From: Punica granatum
Taxonomy: Eukaryota > Streptophyta > Magnoliopsida > Myrtales > Lythraceae
Reading direction: 5' to 3'
DNA length: 64,000 bases
Assembly (NCBI RefSeq): GCF_007655135.1
Contig: NC_045132.1
Coordinates: forward strand, 8,804,001 to 8,868,000
Shown: one piece after another, positions 57,153 to 64,000 of the stretch
Position numbering within the stretch: position 1 is the stretch's first letter
Layout: every line of letters begins with the position of its first letter
Program-made: the position numbers and the translations under genes
The notes under the pieces: model-generated
Databases searched by the model: none
Seen by the model: only the letters and a program-made list of their open reading frames with translations
Told to the model about the DNA's origin: nothing

Positions 57153-57820
57153 TTTCTTAGTGGGTTCAGGCTCGATCCGTTTGCTTGCTTGCATGTTTAT
57201 TTATCGCTTTCCGTACATTTATTTTGCACACATTACTTTCCTGCACTTGCATTGCATCATTTTAGCAGATTTAGGTACAAATGCCTGAAATCCCACGGGT
57301 ACCAATCTAGGAAGCTAGGTTAGTCAAAGGTTCCGAGTAAGGGAACGGATCGAGTAGGCTTTGCTACCGAACCGGCCCCCAAAGATCCTCGCTCGATTTC
57401 AAGGAATTGATGCCCTTGAATTGGGAGCCCCCATCCTAATTAGTGGTTTTCCCAGTAGAGAACACTGAAACCATGCATAAACAGGGACCGTCATGCTGGA
57501 CCAAAACAAACCTTCATGCCCGTCAACCGACCCAAAGTCGAGTCTTTGAGTCGGCCCTTAGTTTTCTTTTAGGCGGGCCTTTTATTGTTTTTCTACAATG
57601 AGCGAGTACATTGTAACAGATACAATTATAATTTATTCTTTCTGCACCTGCATGCGTTTTTCAAACAAACTAGGACATTGCATTGGTTTATTACTTAAGT
57701 TCCCCTTCAAATGAACCATCTTTGTAAATCTGGGAACTTGAATCAAATCAATGCAATAGCATTAGCTTTTGAAAACTCATACATTGCTTGCATCCGATGT
57801 TTGCACAGCAACTACCATGT

Positions 57821-58150
57821 CCGCACGACAGGCGAGTTGTGCCGACCTTCGCGGGTAGACCACCTGCGGTCTTCACCTCTCCACGGCGAGACGTGCTGTG
57901 ACTAGAGGCCGTCCATCCCGGCCATCCACCCCGCACGACAGGCGAGTTGTGCCAACCTTTGCGGGTAAACCACCCGCGGTCTTCACCTCTCTATGGCGAG
58001 ACGTGCTATGACCAGAGGCTGTCTAGCCCGGCCACCCACCCCGCATGACCGGCGAGTCGTGCCCACTTTCGTGGGCAGGCCACTTGCGGCCTTCACCCTT
58101 CCTCCACGGCAAGACGAGCTGTAGCCCGAGGGCCGATCAACCTTCCCAGG
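57821..58150. repeat. 110-bp tandem repeat, three units, element 3
   Basis: Same three units as 24912-25240. Confidence 0.85.
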
Positions 58151-61100
58151 CGAAGTTAACCAACACTAACTTCTTCCTAACAGAGAGTGTCACCGCGTGA
58201 TCGGACGCACATCCCTCCGCGTCACCCCACACATCTACCAATGATAAAGCGTGCCTCACACATGTCCAAGCATGTTCACACCAACTCATACATGCCTGCT
58301 CAACGTATCAATGCATGTTTTCTCGGTGTGCTCGCATGACACCTACCAGGCCAGTTCGCTTCCCTACACTCTTGCATTAAAATCCTGAACAGTTCATGCT
58401 CCTTCATTGTTTTCTTTTCCCATTGCAGGAAATTCTCAACAAGAAGACAGCCTGAATACTGAGCGACCACAATTGAGACAACAAACGTCTCTCATCTAGC
58501 TCCTTGGGATTTCAACACTAAGCCCCCATCCTTACTCCACAGAGCAATATCGCAAGTAAATCAGCGTCACCGCCTTGCAACGCCCTGCGCTATTCCTCAG
58601 CATTGAGCTTTACTTTCACATTTCTTGTACTTTCCTATCAAGCCCGCATTTACTGCATTGGGCTCCGGCGACATTTACTGCTTTCAGGTTTTGACACCTC
58701 ACATTTACTGCTTTCAGGCTCATTTGAAATCCAAAATCGACTTGGATTCAAATTCATCCAAGCGATACTCCAAGGAGCAAGTCTAATCCTTCAACTGCAA
58801 AGACCAGAAGTGACAGCTCCAAAAACAAAGCATGACCCAACTCTTGATCGCAGGAGATACCAGCACGGTCATGCCTCCGATCAAAAATGGATCTCACCCG
58901 TCCTCTGCTGTCGCCGCCGACTAAGCACTGGGGCAACACTCGCAGTTTCCTTTAAACTCTCTGTTGCTTTCATTCAAATGCATTCCCACAAATGGGCTCC
59001 CGACATGAACAAATCCTTCAATGGAGCATTAGGACAGTCTCGAAGACGCCCTATTAGTTCTATTGGACCTGTTCAACTCGCCTGTCCTCATGGGACTCGG
59101 CTCCTCGAGCCTTCCCTAGGACGGCTGCGCAGGCCTACTCGCAATTAGGGAAAATATGCTTATGTGACCTCAGTCACGGTCTAACCACTCCAGAGTGGTG
59201 ATGACCAGATTCCCGGAAACAAATGTCGTCTACACGCGGCACCCCATGGGTCGTGGGCGGGACAAAAAGGGATTTTCCCATGGGACCACCCTATATTTCT
59301 TACCACATATTCCCCCGCATAATCGCCTAATGCATTGTCTTCTTTGTCATCTTTCACAGGGGCACATTGACCACAGGCGAAGAGCGATGCGCGAGTTCAC
59401 GCTTCCCCGAGAACTTGTCTCGGACCCTTTCCTTATACTTTGACGAGGGAGGTGTCCGACGATGAGGTACCCCCTATGAAGTCGAAGACGAGGACATTAA
59501 GCGAATCACTTAGCATTGATGCAACCGTCTTCCGCGAACATCCATTGACTTTACAGCGTGCACCCTCCAAGAGGTACGCACTGTAAAGAATAGCAAGAGA
59601 TGATCAGAGACATCGCACCAGGCGCCTGCCACGGGCCACTTCAAAAATGAAGACCGGGGCATCCCCGATCAACATTCGCGCAGGGACAACCTCGGTTCCC
59701 TATCCACATGGGGAAATTTGACATTTTCTTCCTAGATAACAGGGAAATTCACATGTAACGCTTGCAAGGGCAAACGACACGAAGTTCAGCTTTCGAGTGC
59801 ACTTGAGTCAAACTTCCAAGAAAGCCGGTCCTCACAAAATAGGGCTAGCAAACACAACGAGTCTCACGAGGCGAAGCACACCAAGCGGCCTCGGCGATGC
59901 AAAGTCGAGGAGTTTTAAACAAAGACACGGGGCACAAAACAAACCCCAGTTACAAGAAAAAAACAGAGTGAAAAGAAGCGGGAAAAACCCGCCAATGAAG
60001 AGAGAGAGAAAAGACGCGGAAAAACCCGCCAATGAACAAACAAGGCAACGCCGACGTTCACCAAAAGCACCAGCACTGCCAATTCAAAAGCAATTAATAA
60101 ACCCCGACAAAAAAAAAGGGAAGCAGCAGACACCACTCCTCGACGGAGACAGAAAACAATGCACTCGGAGGTTGAATCCTTCAAAATCTTCGCCCTTGCA
60201 AACTTGAGAGATAAAAGAATCGAGCCCGCTAGGTCGAAAACCCCTTTTGGGGCGGCCTAGGCAAAAGTTAGGGTAAAAGAGAGGCACAACCGGAAACCCT
60301 TTGGGGCGGTCGTGGCAAAAGGAGAGCAAAACGAGAGATAGATAAAAATTAGCCCTAGTCTCTCGCACATCGTGCGGACAAGGGATCCCCAAGGGAAGTG
60401 GCCAGTTTATTTATTCCAGCATGATCCCCGATCGGCTCTCCAATACCATTCAATCGCCCAAGAGGGAACTTCCTCAAGCACAGTGGGTAATTGAATATGC
60501 CGTCCAAGCAGTTCAGTACAACCTACATACAACAGAAAGACAAAGGAAAATGGGGGTACATCTCACTACAGGCGTGGACCCGTGTATCCTTTTAGCTTGG
60601 GGCAACGTGCTTCCAAGCTTTCTCTTTTCTCTTTGTCTTTGCATAACTCCAAATGGGTCACAGCCACCCTTCAACAGGCTATCACAGAGCCAAAATTCCA
60701 GACATTCCTCTCCGAGAGTCTAGTCATAACGCTTTGGAAATGGTCAGACTCAGTCTGACCAAATATGAACATAAATTCCCAAATGTGTTGCAAATGCAGT
60801 CGCCCTACGGTACCCTATTGAGAAGGGTTCAAAGCTGACGAGCGCGTCGAACAACAGATAGAGTTGCTAGGGCATTGTCGGGGATGTCTCGATATGCCCA
60901 ATACATAGCTAACGGGAACCCCTGGAGGCCTCGCATCTAGGCCTCCGGGAACGAGACCCATTTTGCACTGTTAAAGCAAAATTCTTCACGAGTCACTTAG
61001 GTGACCCAAAACTGAAGATCTGCGTGTTGCAACAACATTTTCATGCTTACCTGTATCTATCACTTGTTAGTATTTCTCACATGATTTACTAGTAATGTCA

Positions 61101-61407
61101 GGATCACAGGTACTGCAAACGGCAAGAACTACGGCAGACTCTGATTCCCGACCACTCGGGATACGTAGGCGCTCCACCCCAGAGCTCAAGTCCCTCCGCA
61201 CACGATATCCCGCAAAGCAAAGCAAAACCCCTCATTGCACGGCAGGGGCATCGCCAGCGAAAGGACAGTTGCTCAACAGCAAAGTCACCCTTCAGCAAAG
61301 CACGATCGCCAAGTAGCAACAACACATGCCTCCGACGATCAGCACTAGCACTCTAGGCAACATTCGCCCCACACACTACAGCATCACCGCTTCACAACTA
61401 CAATCAC

Positions 61408-62350
61408 AGGGCTGAGTCCCTTCCTTTGATCTTCCACAGGGCCGAGTCCCATCGTTAGATCCCCCACAGGGCCGAGTCCCTTCCTTGGATCTTCCGTAGG
61501 GCCGAGTCCCTTCGTTAGATCCCCCACAGGGCCGAGTCCCTTCCTTCGATCTTCCGTAGGGCCGAGTCCCGTCGTTAGATCCCCCCCAGGGCCGAGTCCC
61601 TTCCTTCGATCTTCCGTAGGGCCGAGTCCCGTCGTTAGATCCCCCCCAGGGCCGAGTCCCTTCCTTCGATCTTCCGTAGGGCCGAGTCCCGTCGTTAGAT
61701 CCCCCCCAGGGCCGAGTCCCTTCCTTCGATCTTCCGTAGGGCCGAGTCCCGTCGTTAGATCCCCCCAGGGCCGAGTCCCTTCCTTCGATCTTCCGTAGGG
61801 CCGAGTCCCGTCGTTAGATCCCCCCAGGGCCGAGTCCCTTCCTTCGATCTTCCGTAGGGCCGAGTCCCGTCGTTAGATCCCCCCAGGGCCGAGTCCCTTC
61901 CTTCGATCTTTCGTAGGGCCGAGTCCCGACGTTCGATCCCCCACAGGGCCGAGTCTCTTCCTTTGATCATCCGTAGGGCCGAGTCCCGTCGTTAGATCCA
62001 CCCCCCCCAGGGCCGAGTCCCTTCCTTTGATCTTCCGTAGGGCCGAGTCCCATCGTTAGATCCCCCACAGGGCCGAGTCCCTTCCTTTGATCTTCTGTAG
62101 GGCCGAGTCCTGTCGTTATTGATCTTCCGTAGGGCCGAGTCCCATCGTTAGATCCCCACAGGGCCGAGTCCCTTCCTTTGACCTTCCGTAGGGCCGAGTC
62201 CCATCGTTAGATCCCCCTAGGGCCGAGTCCCTTCCTTTGATCTTCCGTAGGGCCGAGTCCCTTCGTTAGATCTTCCACAAGGCCGAGTCCCACCCTTAGA
62301 TCTTTTGTAGGGCCGAGTCCCATCTTTAGGTTTCCACATGACTGAGTCCT
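61408..62350. repeat. Minisatellite of element 3 (30/60-bp)
   Basis: Same array as 28501-29443 and of nearly the same length, with small unit changes (more units read CTTCGATC in place of CTTTGATC or CTTGGATC between 61540 and 61910), so the arrays are not base-for-base copies. Confidence 0.92.
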
Positions 62351-62747
62351 GTTCTCAAGATGATACAAATACTCCATGCACTCTGTGGCATCACAATCAG
62401 TTGGCAAGCAATGAAACATTTTGTCATAACATCGATTGCAACACAAATAAGCTAAGTGATGGAGGAATCACAATGATTCCTTCCACTCCTCACGCAACTC
62501 CCCAGCGTTTGCATTTACTTTTTACAAGCATTTTCATTCTGCAATGCATCCCATGCGACTACTTCTGTTTAGGGGTCCGTCCCTTCAGGTTCATCCTGAC
62601 TTTTACATTTCTACATCAGGTATAATATCCCCACATATCCAAAGTAGGAGGGAGAAGGCTGTTATCGGAAGTTCCATATCGATCATTGCTATTAAACTGG
62701 GGTGCTTCTGAAGTCTTTGGCTGCATCCTCTACTCGAACAAGCAGTC

Positions 62748-62761
62748 AAAGAGGGGCAAGC
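62748..62761 (+). promoter_or_regulatory. Polypurine tract of LARD-A element 3
   Basis: AAAGAGGGGCAAGC directly before the LTR start at 62762. Confidence 0.87.
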
Positions 62762-64000
62762 TGTCAGCACCCCATTTTGGCTCATCAATTCAAATTACAT
62801 TATCAACAATGATCCAAGCCACAACTTGAGCAGAATACAGAAAAACGACTTAACAGAGCAGAAAATCACTATTCATCCTCAAGTCGGCGAAATCGGGCAA
62901 ATGACACATGCATATGACAGAAGGACTCCAGGAGTCATCAAGGAGCAACAGAGTGACTAGAGAGCTCAGCAATGTCCAAAACTGGCATTTTCAGTATATC
63001 ACACGGACGGTTCTATTTTTTCGATAGTTCGCTCGATCATCGGAAGATAGCCAATATTGGACTCCAAAAATCCACTCTCATGCCAAACAAATGAAAAGTG
63101 TCCCCAAAGGCGTTTTGCAAATCATCTGCTCTATACAGAACAACTTTCTGTATATAGACAACTTTTCAGTGGAAGTCCAAAAATGCCGTTTCTGGAGAGA
63201 GAAAAGTTAATTCCAAATATCAGATGCGGCCATGCCCCACAATCATGCAGAGCACGAGCAGTGCTTCAGATTGTCTTTTGGAAGCCATACAGACACCCTG
63301 AATGACTTCCGAACGACAAAACGGGCATATCCCTCTTCGGAAGAGCATAATCGGAGACTTGTCTTATGGAATTACGGCAAATGAAGTTCACACTATATTG
63401 CCCTGAAAACTCCAGTGGACATTCGCAATAGAGCAAAACAGACAGCAAAACCCTTCACAGTTTCCCTAGTAACCTCCGAAGAGCACAAAATGCCATTTTC
63501 AGTGAAGATCCATATCCGGAGGTCCTCTTTGGGGAAACTTGACGCCGGATGCTTACCTTACACAATGCTAGCCTTCTCAAGGCTCAATGTGGAATCGTCG
63601 GAATGAATCACACAACTCATCTAGACCCCTCGAGCAGTGCTTTAAGGGTCTCAGATGCACTTTTCATATCCTTAGAGGCCCAATCTCGGCAAACAGAGAT
63701 CACAGTGATCTCCGAATCGCTCAAGAAACTCAAAAAGCAATCTGAGAAATTCAGTTTCGGCCTCCTAGGACATATCCGGCTCCATATTTGCATTTACTGG
63801 CTTAAGGGACAAGTGCCCACGTAATTTGACAATTATGTCAAAATGACCGACGTGGGATGCAGATACAAGATATGCTGTCAGAAGTGGGTAACCTCGCTCT
63901 GAATGCATAAAAGGAGCAAAACCGGCTTTCGAGCCTCATATAGACATTTGGCAATTCCTCACGGAAAACGCCAATCTCGGACTCCTTAAATCCGTTTCCT
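62762..64000 (+). repeat. 3' LTR of LARD-A element 3, left part
   Basis: Begins TGTCAGCACCCC and follows LTR 2b to the end of the window. Confidence 0.87.

Larger units (their letters stand above)
56780..64000 (+). mobile_element. LARD-A element 3 (partial; near-identical copy of element 2)
   Basis: Collinear with 23862-31090: end of an LTR (56780-57131), PBS, 5.6 kb internal region (57132-62761), minisatellite, PPT and the start of the next LTR (62762 to the window end). Differences are mostly one-base indels, at least ten in the first 900 bp and fewer later. There is no coding region. It could be a recent insertion or a redundant assembly of element 2. Confidence 0.88.

Overview
This is a repeat-only stretch of an angiosperm nuclear genome, probably a dicot; I cannot name the species. 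No intact host gene is recognisable. Nearly every base belongs to transposable elements, many nested in one another: PIF/Harbinger and CACTA DNA transposons, a hAT-type MITE, Ty1/copia retrotransposons, and above all giant LTR retrotransposons with about 5 kb LTRs and no recognisable gag or pol (LARD-like, called LARD-A and LARD-B here). Starts such as GTG and most small open frames have no biological meaning in this setting. Layout: 1-1062 is a decayed Harbinger transposase, followed by AT-rich MITE-like debris and a short fragment of a 'putative plant transposon protein' domain (3021-3366). LARD-A element 1 (minus strand, 3367-19278, 15.9 kb) sits inside that fragment with a perfect CTAGT target duplication and a full set of LTR, PBS, PPT and LTR. 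LARD-A element 2 (plus strand, 19428-38906) follows head-to-head; it has a truncated extra piece of internal region at its left, so the order is internal tail, LTR, internal, LTR. Its right LTR holds a truncated copia (Copia-1, minus, 32729-37915). From 39503 to 42981 lies a CACTA Tnp2 transposase pseudogene (minus) interrupted by a 556-bp hAT MITE with an 8-bp target duplication and a tRNA-like core. A second giant family, LARD-B (minus, from 43047), is inserted just upstream of the CACTA reading frame, and its internal minisatellite is itself interrupted by a nearly complete copia (Copia-2, minus, 48655-56670). A 100-N gap (56680-56779) then joins to 7.2 kb (56780-64000) that is a near-identical copy of 23862-31090 carrying many one-base indels; I suspect redundant or poorly polished assembly. 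How the parts work together: the LARDs carry only cis signals (TATA box, tRNA primer site, polypurine tract, LTR termini) and must have been mobilised in trans, most likely by a Tat/Ogre-like Gypsy relative, to judge by the TGGCGACTCC-type primer site, very long LTRs and tandem repeats beside the PPT. The most interesting signals are (a) hairpins at the same place in three diverged LARD LTRs, with different stem sequences; (b) a second copy of the primer-binding core TGGCGACTCC about 105-130 bp inside the LTR, kept in every LTR end seen; and (c) a dimeric 30/60-bp minisatellite next to the PPT.
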